From Mermis nigrescens (taxonomy: Eukaryota > Nematoda > Enoplea > Mermithida > Mermithidae), in the NCBI GenBank assembly GCA_036768485.1, contig JAVLUZ010000352.1, forward strand, positions 1-64,000: DNA of 64,000 bases, given 5' to 3'. The position numbers and the translations under genes were made by a program. Below are positions 24,646 through 37,800 of this stretch, piece by piece (position 1 is the stretch's first letter; each line of letters starts with the position of its first letter). The notes beneath the pieces are model-generated. The model was not told the origin of the DNA and did not search any database. It saw only the letters and a list, made by a program, of their open reading frames with translations.

Positions 24646-24886
24646 TAGTGGCGGATCCAGGATTTTCTGACAAGGGGAGGAGGAACCACAAATTTAAATA
24701 TAAAATTTTTAAAAAGCTTTGTACATACACTGCGGGAAATTAGTACACAAGTAGGCACAAAATTTTTGAAAAACTATGATAAAACATGGCTGAAATCATC
24801 CAAAAATTCGCAGTAGTCTTCTACTGTGCCCAGCTATTTTTTGACGACAGGGGCAGTCGCCATCCCCTCTCTAACCCGCGCCTGCA
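24646..24886. mobile_element. Weak MITE candidate
   Basis: Starts AGTGGCGGATCCAGGATTTT and ends CTAACCCGCGCCTGCA. The ends are partly inverted and resemble termini common in invertebrate DNA transposons. No coding content. Confidence 0.3.
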
Positions 24887-26399
24887 AAGTACGTTTTCCC
24901 ACAGTACACAGTCGTTTTTCCAGTCAAACTTTGATCGAATAATCTCTAGTATTTAATGGCTTTCAATCTTCAGGGTGCATTTCTCAAATAATATCTTTTT
25001 ATTATCCTTGATATTTTTATTATTTTTAATTTTTTGCTGTATCTAGATGAACAAATGTAGATATACATTTTTAAGTCATTTGAATACTTTGAAAGAAAAG
25101 GTTGATACGGTTTTCATTTCCTGTAAATTATTAAGATATTTACATTTACATTTTATTATATATTCATAATCTATATCATTTTCTGTAAATCCGGAAATTT
25201 TAGTTTTTGTAACGCTGACATATTTGATCTGTAGCAAACAAACGTTCAACTGTATTTAGCGACCTTCGGATGTAAATAATACTTTAAAAAGTGTAAGTCT
25301 CAAAAAATGGACAACGTGGGCATGAAAAAACGCTTTACTTCAAAAAATGCTTTAAACACTCTGTATATAAGAAGCTCTAACATTTATGAAAATCAATAAT
25401 TCTTTGCTTGTATACTCTGCGATTTTATGTACCAGAATTTTTTTGATAAAACTGACTTAATTTAGGAGCATTAGACCATAATACAGGATCTCTGAATGAT
25501 CGACTTGGATTTAAGTGAAAATCGGTCTACATTGAAGTCATAAAAGCAGACCAATTCATAAAATCGATATATTTAATTTGATTTCAACATTTTATTTAAT
25601 TTAATCTTCAACAGTAGTCAGTCTGCTGATAGATAGAATCCTCAATTTTCGTGGTAAATTACTTCGTAACGCAATCCTTATAGGTTTGCGTCAAATGTAA
25701 TTTCAAACTCTTATGATGCGGCGACTAAATTTTCTCGTTTCAGGTTCTGGTGTATGTAAAGGTTTGAGTAGATAGGATTCCAGATTTTCGAAGACTGATT
25801 TCTTTTTTCTTGAATCAAAGTTCCCTTTTATGCATCCGCTCATTTTCAGCGTTTTAGACTCACTTTTGTTACTACCTTATTGCCCTTTGTATTGAATTTT
25901 CTACGCTTTTTTATTTTGTTTTTACCTTGTTTTTCGCTTTGTATTTTTCGGAATTATAATATATTCAGCTCTATCTAATTTTATGGCCATTTAATATTTT
26001 AAATTTAAATATCGAAATTTAAATACCTATTTTTTGAAGTATAAAAAAATTAAAATCATATTGTAAGGAAATATGTCGCAAATTTAGTAGAAAACAATAA
26101 ATTATTAATATACGAGTACAATATAAAAAGATAATGTAATTTTCTAAGGTTTCAGGGATACCTACAACAAAATTTTTGATTATTTTTTTACTTTATGATT
26201 TTCTCAAAGATGAAAATTTCTGTTATTATTGCTAGAAAAACCGATCGAAACTAGTAAAAATTAAACGTATGGTTAGCTGCCACTTAAACTTGAGTATGAA
26301 ATACCGCCAAATATTTTTTTCGTTGAAGATTGCTGTTACACGTTATTCTCCTCGAAAATAATTTTAAATTTTAAAGGTCTTATTCATAGTAGCAAAAGA

Positions 26400-26645
26400 T
26401 ATGCACGTGGGACTTTGGGGTTAGGAAACAGAATGAAAATTGAAAATTTTTCTTGGCATAATAGAGAAAAAATGGAAAAAATTATAAAATGAAAAAATTG
26501 ATTGAAAATGATTAGAGACTGTTGGTTAACAGGTTTTATACCCTATTTCAGCATTCATAGTTTTGAGACTATTTTAGCTGAAAAGAGCCTTATGTGTGAC
26601 CTCCATATTGGCTGACTAATAGGCCGACTATGCTATGCATCTATT
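26400..26645 (+). repeat. Family B dispersed repeat
   Basis: Forward copy followed directly by a reverse family A copy, as at 6245-6670 in mirror arrangement. Confidence 0.65.
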
Positions 26646-26654
26646 GTAACAATC

Positions 26655-26915
26655 ATAGGTAAGCACCACCAAAATTATGGGGAGGAGGGTGCATGATTTT
26701 CCTAAGGTCAATAAATGGTCTTAAAAATAGTGGTATGGCGAAAAACACCTTTTTCAACGTATTTCATCGAGCACTAATCATTGGCATCGAAAAATTGCGA
26801 AAAATAAACAAAAAAAATTCAAAAATTGAATTATCGGGGATATTTTGGTTTTCGGGGAAGGGTATTCGACCTTCTGGAGGGATGCATACTCCCCACGCCC
26901 ACTTGTAATAACAAT
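26655..26915 (-). repeat. Family A dispersed repeat
   Basis: Reverse, nearly full copy from GTAAGCACCACCAAAATTAT to CTCCCCACGCCCACTTGT. Confidence 0.75.
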
Positions 26916-27199
26916 CGTACATGGGCAGCGAGAAAATTCTGGGGGTCTGGCTGATTGAAATTGCCAAAACTCGCCAGAAATATTACTAAAAATAGAATTC
27001 TGGGGTCTACAGTAATCTGCGGGGGTTTTCAACTTCTACGGGGCGTAAACCCCCTCCACTTCTGCCCCCACGTCAACGTGTGATAATAACTATACGTGGG
27101 CAGCAACTAAATTATAGGGGGATCCCATGGGGCTAATTTGCTATAAATAGCACCAAAAAGCAATTCTGGAGGTCTATCGATTTAGTGGGGCCCGCCGGA

Positions 27200-27485
27200 T
27201 TCAGAAGGCCCAGACCGCATATGCATAAGGAGATGCTGAAGGTCTAGACCCCTAAAATGGAAAAATGTGGAATTTTCTGTTAAAAATGAGGCGAAATGGA
27301 GGCCAATTGAATGGAAATTGAGAAATTTCTTCAAAAATGCTTCAAATTGAAAAAATACCGGGTAATAAAGTAGTTTTAACGCTATTTTAGCGCTTATACC
27401 AGCTTTTGAGGTCATTATGGCCCTAAAATCTTATCTTTTGATCCCTCTCGGCCAGATCGGCCATGCTGTGCACCTATGGTCCAGA
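27200..27485 (+). repeat. Family B dispersed repeat
   Basis: Forward copy with GAGGCGAAATGGAGGCC, AACGCTATTTTAGCGCTTAT and GGCCATGCTGTGCACCTATG. Confidence 0.75.
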
Positions 27486-29460
27486 CCCGAACAACCATGT
27501 GTGGTAACAAAACAACAACACATGAAAAGCTAGCAATCAAATTCCAGAGGTCCGGGTGATGTTAAACTAGCAAAAATTTCAAAAAACGTGCCAAAAAATC
27601 CTGTCTGAAACCCATCAAAAGGCCTATGTGTGGTAACAACTCATTCTATCACAGTTCCGCTGTTGACCAAATTATATCGAAAAAATTTATACGTTAAGAA
27701 TTTAAAAATTATTAATTTAATCCTTTTGTGTCATTTATGCAATCCAAGGTAAGTGATTTATATTTGTACCTCGTTCGTTCATATTTTGCTAAGTTTGTTT
27801 TAATTGTCCAATTTCGACGTATGAATGATATCTCGCTCGCTATTTGTGCAAAATTTCTGCATTGAATGTTTGAATAGTCGGATAAAATCCTTGTTTTCCA
27901 TAAATCCTTTACGTTTTGATTTTCGCCTATTCAGTAATGCTTATTAGCATTGAGGAGAATTTTTATTTTTTTCATTTTTTCTATTTTTTCGATTTCGGCT
28001 CCCCCTGCAGAAAAGTTTTCACCTCATCCCTACAGAAATTTTATCGTCCTCCCTAAAATTCGCGATTTCCCGAAATGTTCATGGAAAAGGTACTTTTTTA
28101 AGCGTTTTTAGCTATCCGTGTGCTCCAAGTGTGAAATTTTGGGCGCTTCGCGCCATAGATTTATTTTTTGACGATATTTTTCTCAATTTAATCGGATGTT
28201 TTTTTGTATTTTTTCGAAGCCTTTCTGATGTTTTTACGCTCCGATAAGATAAAGCGTCGTCAGAAACGCCGAAAAATAATGTTTTTGACACGTATCCACC
28301 TTTTTAAGCCAATAAAGGTACTTTAAAATTTCTTCTCTACCCAGAATTTCAATGCTGTACATATCTGTTTCTTAGTCATCATTATCTTACATTATGGTGA
28401 ATGATTGAGCACACCAATTAAAATTTGATTAATTTATCTAATGCGTAATTTATCATATGGTCATTCTCGTAGATAGTCCCATAGCCTTGGTTTCTTCAAA
28501 CTTCCTCGTTGAGAATAATATTGAAAACATCGGGAAATTCAATAGTTAAGTACAGGAAAAAATATGGGCTGTGAGCTGGGCTTGCGCTTCTAGACCACAC
28601 AATCGTTTTGGCTTTGGCGTTAAAACTTAAATTAAATGCGGCGAAAATTCAACAATAGCGAGGAAGTAATTATAATCAGCCTTTAGGTTCGTTAGTCAAA
28701 AATCTCTTACTCGACGGTTGGCTTGTTAGTATGCTGCTGGCTAATGGACCGAGAAAAGCCCGAAAAGAATTTAAAACAGCTTAAAGTACAGTTCTAGGCA
28801 GCTTATTCCAAATTATCGGCCCGATTCCGCCGGGCACTTAAAACTTAAAAGTTTCAGCTATTCGTATTAGCGGGTCGTGTTATACACTAATTGCTAATCG
28901 GTTGAAAATTTTTGCAGCTTCGGCGTATCCAGGCGAATCCGACTTTAAAATGCCAACTAAAGCTTCGTAATTTATTTCAAATAATGAATTTAAACGATTT
29001 TTGGATAATATTTTAACAATTTATTAAGAATTTGGATATTAATTACTTGCGGAGTGATTCTAAATTGAAATAAAAAAGAGAAAAAAATTGAAGTTAGGCG
29101 TATATTGGAACTTCGATACGAAATTAGCGTTGCTTCGATGTAATCGCTGACACATTTTTATTTTTTTGCCTAAATACACAGAGTGACACAATAGAGACTA
29201 CATCACGATGCTGCATCATTACTTGGTTTAGTAGGAAGATAGAATCTTGAAACTTGTTGCATTAGATTGACAAAAATGTCATTATTTATAATGGATAAAA
29301 AGCTCTGGCTAACTGTCGGCTTTTTATTCGTGGCAGCAGCTTCTTTACATCCCGACTCTTGACAATATCTTCAATCAGAAAAATTGTTACATTGTTTAAA
29401 GCCAGAATAAATAACCTTCCTACTAGTTACAAAAACTGCCAGACATTTTGAAAGGTGTAG

Positions 29461-29625
29461 TCCCAACGCTGCCACCGTCCCAACACTGCCACCGTCCCAA
29501 CACTGCCACCGTCCTAACACTGCCACCAGTCCCAACACTGCCACTGCGAGTCCTAACACTGCCATCGCGAGTCCCAATACTGCCAACATCACAACACTGC
29601 CACCGTCCCAACACTGCCACCGCGA
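29461..29625 (+). repeat. 17-bp minisatellite, left array
   Basis: About nine units of CCCAACACTGCCACCGT, some with a GCGAGT insert. The same unit in reverse makes up 31095-31240, and about two units sit at 30326-30360. Confidence 0.9.
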
Positions 29626-31240
29626 GGGTATTAGTGTATTACGCGCACAGTTACCTAAAACTGTGAACAGCATACAGGTTCGCAGGTGCAGTACCTACGT
29701 GCACAGTTATAATAATATAGAAGACTTTATGTTATGTCGGGTTTGTTTGCTTAAAGTTACTGACACCCTAATAATAAATAAGGTGCTTAATGACCCTAAC
29801 ATGATCACTATTTTGCAGGTCAACTTCCCTAATCGGTATGCATACAGAAAATGGGCATTTATGCAGTAGTCCCTACCCTATGTCTTGATTATGAAAATAA
29901 AAACTGAAATTCGCATTTTCTATCCCGTTTTTTAGCTTTTTTGTGTTGTTTGTGAAACCTGGTGAACATAAATGGTTCACTTATAACTTCGTTACTTACT
30001 CTCAAAATCAGGCCGCACCATTTTTCAACGTTTCTCATCGGGCACTCTCCATTGATATAAAAAATGGCGAAAAATTATTTTAAAAATTGAATTCTTGGGA
30101 AGGGGGTATTTTGATTTCTGAAGGTACCCCCAACCCCCACGTTCACGTGTGATCGCAACCGAGCAATAAAGGTCGAAAAACAGAAAAAATTCGGTAGGAC
30201 CTAAAGTGAAGAATTACCCAAGTACCATTACTTGAATTGTGCACGTGCTGCACCTATCTGCGGGCCTGTGCACTGTTCATTGTTCTTGGGAACTGTGCAC
30301 GTAATGCACTAATACCCACCGCGAGTCCCAACAATGCCACCGCGAGTCCCAACACTGCCAACACGTTGTGTGTTGGGATGCACATGCACGGAAATTTTGT
30401 TGCAAAAACGCTTAACATTTGGGGCATGCATGGTACGTACGTATTTGATAGGCTGAAATCATGCGGAAGGTGACGCGGAATCGAACATGCATATCGTGAG
30501 TGGTGAGAGGGGGTATTACCTCCACTGAGATGTTCAGAGGTTAGGTATCAAAGATTGCTTTAATTACAAATTAGCCCATTTCTAGGCAACTTCGACATGG
30601 CAATACATCATAAATGCAACATAAAATTACTACACAAAAAATTTTAAGATTTAGCATCTAACAAGCTCTTGATTTTACCCTTCACTGGCGACCCCACCAT
30701 TATAATCCATGAACATTATGTACTTAATGCTTTTAATTGCATGTGAGCAGCGACTAAATTCGTGGAGTGGATCTTATGGGACAAACATTAAGGAAAAAGT
30801 CAAAAAAACAATTGCGGGAGATCCGCCTGATTCTGGGGAGTTTACATTTTGAGGGTTTTACAACCACACATGGACGTGGAAAGCTTGTACCCCCCACCCC
30901 GAAAAGTTAAAACCCCCTCCCCAGAATTCTATTTTAAGTAACATTTTTGGTGATTTTACCCATCCTTCCCCCAGAATTTTCTTGCTGCTCACGTATGTTT
31001 ACAACTCCCTCCCCCCATGCATGCCCCAAATGTTAAGCGTTTTTGCAACAAAATTTCCGTGCATGTGCATTCCAATACACAACGTGTTGGCAATGTTGGG
31101 ACTCGCGGTGGCAATGTTGGGACTCGCGGTGGCAGTGCTTGGGACTCGCAGTGGCAGTGTTGGGACTAGTAGCAGTGTTGAGACGGTGGCAGTGTTGAGA
31201 CGGTGGCAGTGTTGGGACGGTGGCAGTGTTGGGACACGAT
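29461..31240. mobile_element. Nested foldback-like complex on a 17-bp minisatellite
   Basis: Order: minisatellite (29461-29625), arm 1 reversed (29626-29705), spacer, arm 1 (30237-30325), short minisatellite (30326-30360), arm 2 (30360-30445), spacer, arm 2 reversed (31010-31095), minisatellite reversed (31095-31240). This makes two palindromes sharing the central minisatellite. Arm 1 carries GTGCACGT and ACTGTGCACGTAATGCACTA; arm 2 carries GTGCATGTGCATTCC and TTGCAACAAAATTTCC. No protein encoded. Confidence 0.75.
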
Positions 31241-31746
31241 CTTTTGACACAGCTGATCAAATTGATGACAGAACCGAATAAGCCTCAAAATTTAAATTAG
31301 CTTAGAATAACATGATTACCACAGCACGCGAAACGACGAACGGCTGGCAGCCGGCCAAAAGTTTTCTTACACAATGTATTAACAAGTTTAGTGCAACTAG
31401 TCTCAAACTTTTGTGTTACTACAAGTCGATTTATGATTTGTAACATCGGCTTGTCGCCTCTTTCGGATCCTCCCGAACATTCTCCATTTTCTTCATTTTC
31501 TTAATTCAATTTATTTTTAACTAATGCGTTTTTTAAATCTTCACTAATTTGTCAAATAGTTTCCCGACAAATTGAAAATCATTCTTTATCTTAATATTTA
31601 AGCCGCGTTGAAGACTGAATCATAAAGTTGTTTTCGATCAACCTAAGTCTTTTCAATCTTTTTATGGTCTTTGAGTTGCTTTCAGCTCGTTGTGCTAGCA
31701 TTTTAATTATTTCACTTTCAATTTCAAAAAAAATTTATTATTACAG

Positions 31747-31879
31747 CTAAACCGGACATTCCTAAAAACCTAAGAACAATTGATACAACGCCATATTCGA
31801 TTAAAATAGTTTGGGAACCGTACGACGATGACTTTGGCCGGAAATGGCCCGTCACCTATACTTTGACGTACTGCATGAA
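31747..31879 (+). CDS. FN3 module 1, first half
   Basis: Acceptor ATTACAG. Encodes KPDIPKNLRTIDTTPY, IKIVWEPY and WPVTYTLTYCM, the A to C strands, before donor GTAATC in phase 2. Confidence 0.8.
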
Positions 31880-34800
31880 GTAATCAAAAGATACGTGTAT
31901 GCGTAAATTAGCTGGTAAACGACCGCATTATTGAAAATGAACAAATAAGCAATCAATTTTAAAGCTGGTTGATAATTAGCAAAAAATGGTGATGCTCTTT
32001 GTTTCTGGCATTTTATCATCCGACATTTGAAAAGTTAAAGTAACACTGTTGAAATAATTTGCTGAAATTTTATCTTCCGCAGTTTATTTTAAGCGTACTA
32101 GTATTAAAAGTTGTTGGGAAGATATATGGATATTAGTTTTCATAATTTTGTTTTATTACAGATATCAAGTAGTATTATGTATCTTTATGTGTACATTATT
32201 CGCGAAATTAATTTAATCTACATAGCGCCGATTTTTCGTGACACCTTTTGGCGATTCTTTTCTCATAAATTGCTTAAATTTGATATAATACGTTCATTTC
32301 GAAAGGGATGCATATTCGATCATGCAGAACACACCCAGCCGTTTGTTTAATGGCAATTCAATAAATTTGACAATTTGATGATTATTTCGATAATTATTCC
32401 TTTCACAATTTGATGCAAGCTTTAATCATTTTTCTACGGATTAGATCGCAAATAATTAAGGTGTCTTGTGATCAGCTTTATTCCTCCTCATAATCTAGGT
32501 TTCAAACCTCGGTCATTTTTCGGAAACGTGAGCTCACCAGTGGTGATTTTAGGCAGGGGCTACCGGCTTTTTTTACTCCAACTTGTTTAGGGCCTCGGAG
32601 GGTCATTGCTTCAATAAAAGGAGGAAAAGTGAATTTACTTATTTTTATGTCATTTAAAAATTTAGGTATACGTTATCAGTAGGTATTGTTTTTATCGACA
32701 TTGAATCTTTGCTTATAATGTATGTAAGCTAATCTGATACTAGCAATTCGCTTTGCACAAGTTAGCGCCTTTCGCTGAAAGCGTTTTTAGCTGGTGTGCG
32801 AGAAGTTTTTGGGATGCAATGAGTTCATCTATAATTACCGCAAAGAACTAGTCCTCTGGCTGTATAAATTCGTGAAAATTGGGTTCAAAATCATGTGATT
32901 TATCAGAAAAGACCTCGCATTCAAATTTTACCTCAGGCCTCGCAAGACTACAGTACTATCTTTAGTGCCTTGGACACATGTATTTATCATTCATAGGACC
33001 TGTGTATAAAGAAAGACATGACAGCTTGCAGTCGTAGGTGTTCAGCATGGCCCGTCGAGGTGAGGTCAGCCTGGCCTAAGCTGGGGTCAAACGGTGAGTA
33101 TTTGAGCTGGAATTACATTGAAAATTAGTTTAAGTTAAAATAGAGCAAAAAGTACCATACAATTTTTAGGTCGCTTTCAAGCACTTCTAAATACTCAAAT
33201 TCTATAGTTCACGCTGAATGAATCGGAATTCAGATTGGACTATTTCTACTCAAACGCGTGATTTAGAACATTTATATCCTTTTGATCCTTTGCTCCTTTG
33301 GTCTCCAAGTGATTGAATGATGGGACCACATATGGGCGTGGTAGAGGGTCTGGGCCCGTTGCAAATAGCTATCAGGAGTTAGGAGCTAGTAGTAAATTTG
33401 GTTGCACATATCAGGAGTGATTCAATTGTCGGCTATGATCACTGTGCACAGGAAACTGGGCCCTGGACCCCAGAGTCAGGCGGCAGACTCCCTCCCAAAT
33501 CGATCTCAGCATTTAATTTTCAGTGCAATTTTTTGGCTATTTTGCCTCATTGAATCCACGGAATTTGGCTGCTGCCGACCTATGAATCAGACATATCGCT
33601 CAAAAAATTTGCGACTTTTAGATAAAATATATTTTTAATAAAACGATTGATAACAGAGCGAATACTTTAGTGCACTTTTGACCTCGTATATCCAGAATTT
33701 CGGTCGAATCCCTTCGAATATGGTATCTAGACATGATCTTTGGGATTTAGGCAATTATCAATCCTCGTAGGAAGACTTTCAAATCACCCAGAAATTTTTT
33801 CGACTACCTCGCCTCATAATTTACGGTTTTCCTAAAATTCGTAGAAAAGGTTGCTTTTTAAATCGTTTTTAGCTATGAAATTATATTTTTTCGGCACTTG
33901 GCTCCATATATACTCCGTTTTTGACTTACTTTATTCAATTTATTTAAATTTTTCGATACTTCTCTAAAAGTTTTAACACCAAAACGTTCTAGAATGATAG
34001 TGCATCGTCGGAAATGCCAAAAATGACGCTTTTGACGCATTTCTACCGTCTTGGAGACTAAAAAGGCACTAAAGAAAACTTATTTCAGTTCCCCTAGATT
34101 TCCTGTGCTTTGGCTTTCCAGTGGCATCCTTGCTAATTGGTCCTAATACATCGCTGTTGCTATATTTAAGACACGCTCGCCGTCCAGTGGAACACACCAT
34201 CAAAGAAATAAGTGGAAATGAGTATAATATCACTGGTTTGACTTCATTTTCAATATATGAGATTACACTGACTGCGACGAATGAATTGGGCACCAGCGAT
34301 CCGGCGAGAATCGTACAAAGCACTGGTAAACAGACGAAAAACACTGATTTTGGGCACTAATTCAGATATTTAGGGTTTTCTAGGTCGTTGAATCCTTGCT
34401 AAACTGGCATACATGGGCATGGGGAGGTGAGAGGGATTATTACTTACCTTTCTGAGCTTTAAAACACTGATAGCTAAATAGTTCATTCTAGCCGAAAAAA
34501 CATTGCTATATAGCTTTTTCTGCGCTCAGAAAACCAGCTAAATTGCTTTTTTGGGCTCAGAAACATACCGCGTGAGTTGGAAAATGCTATATAGCTGTTT
34601 TTCATGAGTTTCAAAATGATTTATAGCTGTTTTACCGACTTACAAAAGGGCTAAATTGTGATTTTGAGTCCAAAAAGTGTAAAGCTATGGCCACCAATGT
34701 TCAAAAACGATGGTTCTAACGCGATATTATTCATTTTTAGCCTTAAAATCGTTTTTACAAAGCACTCAGCTATCTCCAAGCTTTTAATTGTAATTAATTC

Positions 34801-37800
34801 GCAACTATGTCAGCTAATAAAAATCGCAGAAATAGTCAGAATTTTATGAATGATAAAATGGGCGAATAGCAAAAATCACATCGACGGAATATGAGTTCCT
34901 TTTAAAACTTAACCTGTATTCATTTAATACGATAATATCTCGAAAATTTTCGAAATCTTGGCATTTTGACCTAGAAATTTCGGCCATTCAACATTATTTA
35001 TCTTTCCCATAATAGCACAACTTAACATTTTCAATGAACTCCTGTCACTTCATTCGCGCATTATGCGCAAATGTTGTGTGCTATTATTTTAATTTCAATT
35101 TTATGTATTTTATATTTTTTATTGCATTTATAAATATTTATTAAAAAAAATAAAATTTATGTGTATAGATGTAAACATTTTTGTTCCTAAATATTTTCTG
35201 CATAATTTTTATAATTTTTATAGAATACATTTACATTTATCGTAATGCTCAATTTGTTTGTTAGATAATTAATTCTGCAACGTACTCATTCTGCAACAGG
35301 ATCTCTTGGGTGATCAGAGGCTTATTTAAGCGTTCTTGATGACGATAGGGGTCAGGTGATAATTTTTAAGTACCTGCAAACAAAAATATATTGCTTTGTG
35401 CTACAATTCGAAAAGAGCCTAAAAACCTAATAATAAAATGAATAAACAAGACGATCTAGTGATACACGATTGCGCTCATTTTGAATTGTCAGTTATAAAT
35501 TTAGTTCATTCTTCATCTGAATATGTGCAGAAAATTTTAAATTTTAAACATTTTCATATTTAAAATTAAAATTTTATACAGATTTTAAATTTCAATTTTA
35601 TATCTAATTCATAGGAACAAAGACGATCTAAGACTGGAATACTAAACGTACGAATAAAACAAGAAAAAACCCCTATAGTTATAAACTTTTTTCTGCCTTT
35701 TCGGTCATCAGGATATTCGTCGACTCAGTTTTAATGTGATAGATTAATGTGTCCGATATATAACTGAACTAATTTAGTATATTGCAACCATCTGTACTTA
35801 TATACAGGGTGGTCAAAAAATACTACTCACGTTTCTATGGCATAGCTTCAGAACCGCGACAGCTAGGCAACTAATTTTTTTTTAAAATAAGGGAAAACAG
35901 CTCTGCAAGACAAATGCAATCTTGCGCTGATATCTAATTCCGTATAGATAAAAATTTTAATTTTTAAAAAGTACTTATTTTGTAAAAATACTGCATACCC
36001 GATTAAGTATCTGTGTTTATAGATCACTTTCCTTGTTCCGCCAATCACATCACTCATTCAATTTGTTCTTTATTGAGATATAAGCACACGTGGGCGTAGG
36101 GGGAAGCTAGGGGTATGCATCCCTCGGAAGGCCGAATACCCCTCAGAAACCGAAATCCACCCCCCAGAATTCAATTTTTGAAAATCTTTTTTGTTTGTTT
36201 CGCAATTTTTCAATGCGAATGAATGTGCGCGATAAGAAACGTTGAAAAATGGTGTTTTTTAAATTGCATTTTTACTATATGCGCAAACAGCAGAGACTTT
36301 CTTCGCAAAACTGTTTACCTGAGCTATAAAATTTCTTGTTTTTTCGAAATATGCCTTCTTTTAAATAATGCGCAACGTCTAAAGAACGGCTTTGATATGT
36401 ATTTCAAAAATACACAGTCTTACTGTGGACCTTTTTGTCTGTCGTTTAAAAGAATATCAAGCTCCTGCCTAGCCTGGTTCTTGACATATGACGTTGAACT
36501 CGGGTAGTGTTTTTTGGACCACCCTGTTTATACTTACTCAAAAAACTCATGCTGTAACGCTTTAGGACAATTTTTGGATAAGCTTCACATTTATAGACAT
36601 TTTTGGCTTCTATTTACACAAATGATTTTTCATCTGCTCCAAGTGCTAAGGATAATTTTGTTGCTGATCATAGCTGCAAAGCATGGCCGGTCTGGAGAGT
36701 TAAATGTCACAGAAAAGTTTTTTATTTCACATATTTTGGTGAATTTTGAGAATTTTCGCAGGAAAGCGTTATTTTCTTTATTTTTGGCCTTAGTTTTTCT
36801 TATTTTCTCCAGACTCCATAAAATAGAGTAAGCAATGAGGTAATAGTCTTTTCCTCTTTTCTTTTTGATATTGTTTGTAAAATTTGTTTTAAGGGTCTGG
36901 CCCATCAAATTCTGCATGCCAAGAATAGCACCAAAAATTAATCTGGAAGTTTATTGATTGGGGGGGGTGGTTTTAGACTGGGTGTTCGAACCGCCCTTCC
37001 AAATTACCCAAGTCTACGTGTGGTCTAAACCCAAAATTTCACTTGCATGTGCTGTGCTGATTCTTGACCACGACCTCGTATGGACTGAAATATTCAGGTA
37101 ATTGGAATCTCCCCACCAAAAAGTGAGCCTCTACCGCAAACCCCAAAATTACATTTGCTGAATTTTTTAAGTGATTTTGCGATATTTTTACGTGCAATGA
37201 TAGAGCTGAATAACAAAAATCGAAAAAAATGGAAATTTTAGCTAAACCATCAATCTTTCGACTATTTTTTACCTTCGAAAATTTAGGGTCCCTCTAAAAA
37301 AACTAGATTCTCACCATTCCGCAGAATTTACGCGCTAAACACGTATGTTGACTGATAACCATTTGTGATTAAAAGAATTTGCATAGCACTTTATGATCTC
37401 ATTTCAAGCTAATCATAACTTAGTTTTTCAAGTAGTACAATATTAAGTGAAATTGTTTTAGTGTCAGACCTTGAGTCCAGTAAAAAAATTCTTATGCATT
37501 CCTTGAAATAGAGAAAGTAAGTAGAATTCTCAAAAAAATCGATACATAATTGTTATTCTTAAATAATAAATCTTAATTTTTTTATTAAGAACCAGAAACG
37601 GCTCCTCATTCGTTGAAGGCTGAGCTATTAGACGACAAAACCGTCAAATTAACCTGGAAACCGCCATTCAAAGGGTCACTTAATCTGATGGTAATTTGAA
37701 TTTTAAATGAAGCTAAGTAATTTTTTTAAGAAGAATGTTACGTACTATCCATAAGTGCTTGGAGCTGGGATCGACCCCCGCAGAATGACTGCTGACCCCA

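Larger units (their letters stand above)
24541..31746. other. 7.2-kb gap between channel and FN3 exons
   Basis: If the fusion is real this is an intron. It holds a weak MITE candidate (24646-24886), family B (26400-26645), reverse A (26655-26915), reverse C (about 26920-27180), B (27200-27485), E (28040-28350), reverse A part (30012-30150), C (30840-31000) and the minisatellite complex at 29461-31240. I found no start exon, signal peptide or extra domain for a separate FN3 gene. Confidence 0.6.
34326..37589. other. Gap between FN3 modules
   Basis: A patch of GCTATATAGC-type repeats (about 34480-34720), AT-rich unique sequence, the mariner-like element at 35804-36527, and decayed B and C segments at about 36590-37330. 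Confidence 0.6.

Noticed and set aside
29461..29625. CRISPR-like array
   Set aside because: Units are head to tail with no unique spacers, and the DNA is eukaryotic.
29423..29673. Open frames with repeated QHCHRPNTAT or VLGRWQCW peptides
   Set aside because: Translation of the 17-bp minisatellite, which stays open in several frames because 17 is not a multiple of three and the unit lacks stops.
32111..32350. Possible exon after a TTTTATTACAG acceptor between FN3 exons
   Set aside because: The phase-compatible reading (YQVVLCIFMCTLF) does not fit FN3 strands and soon stops.
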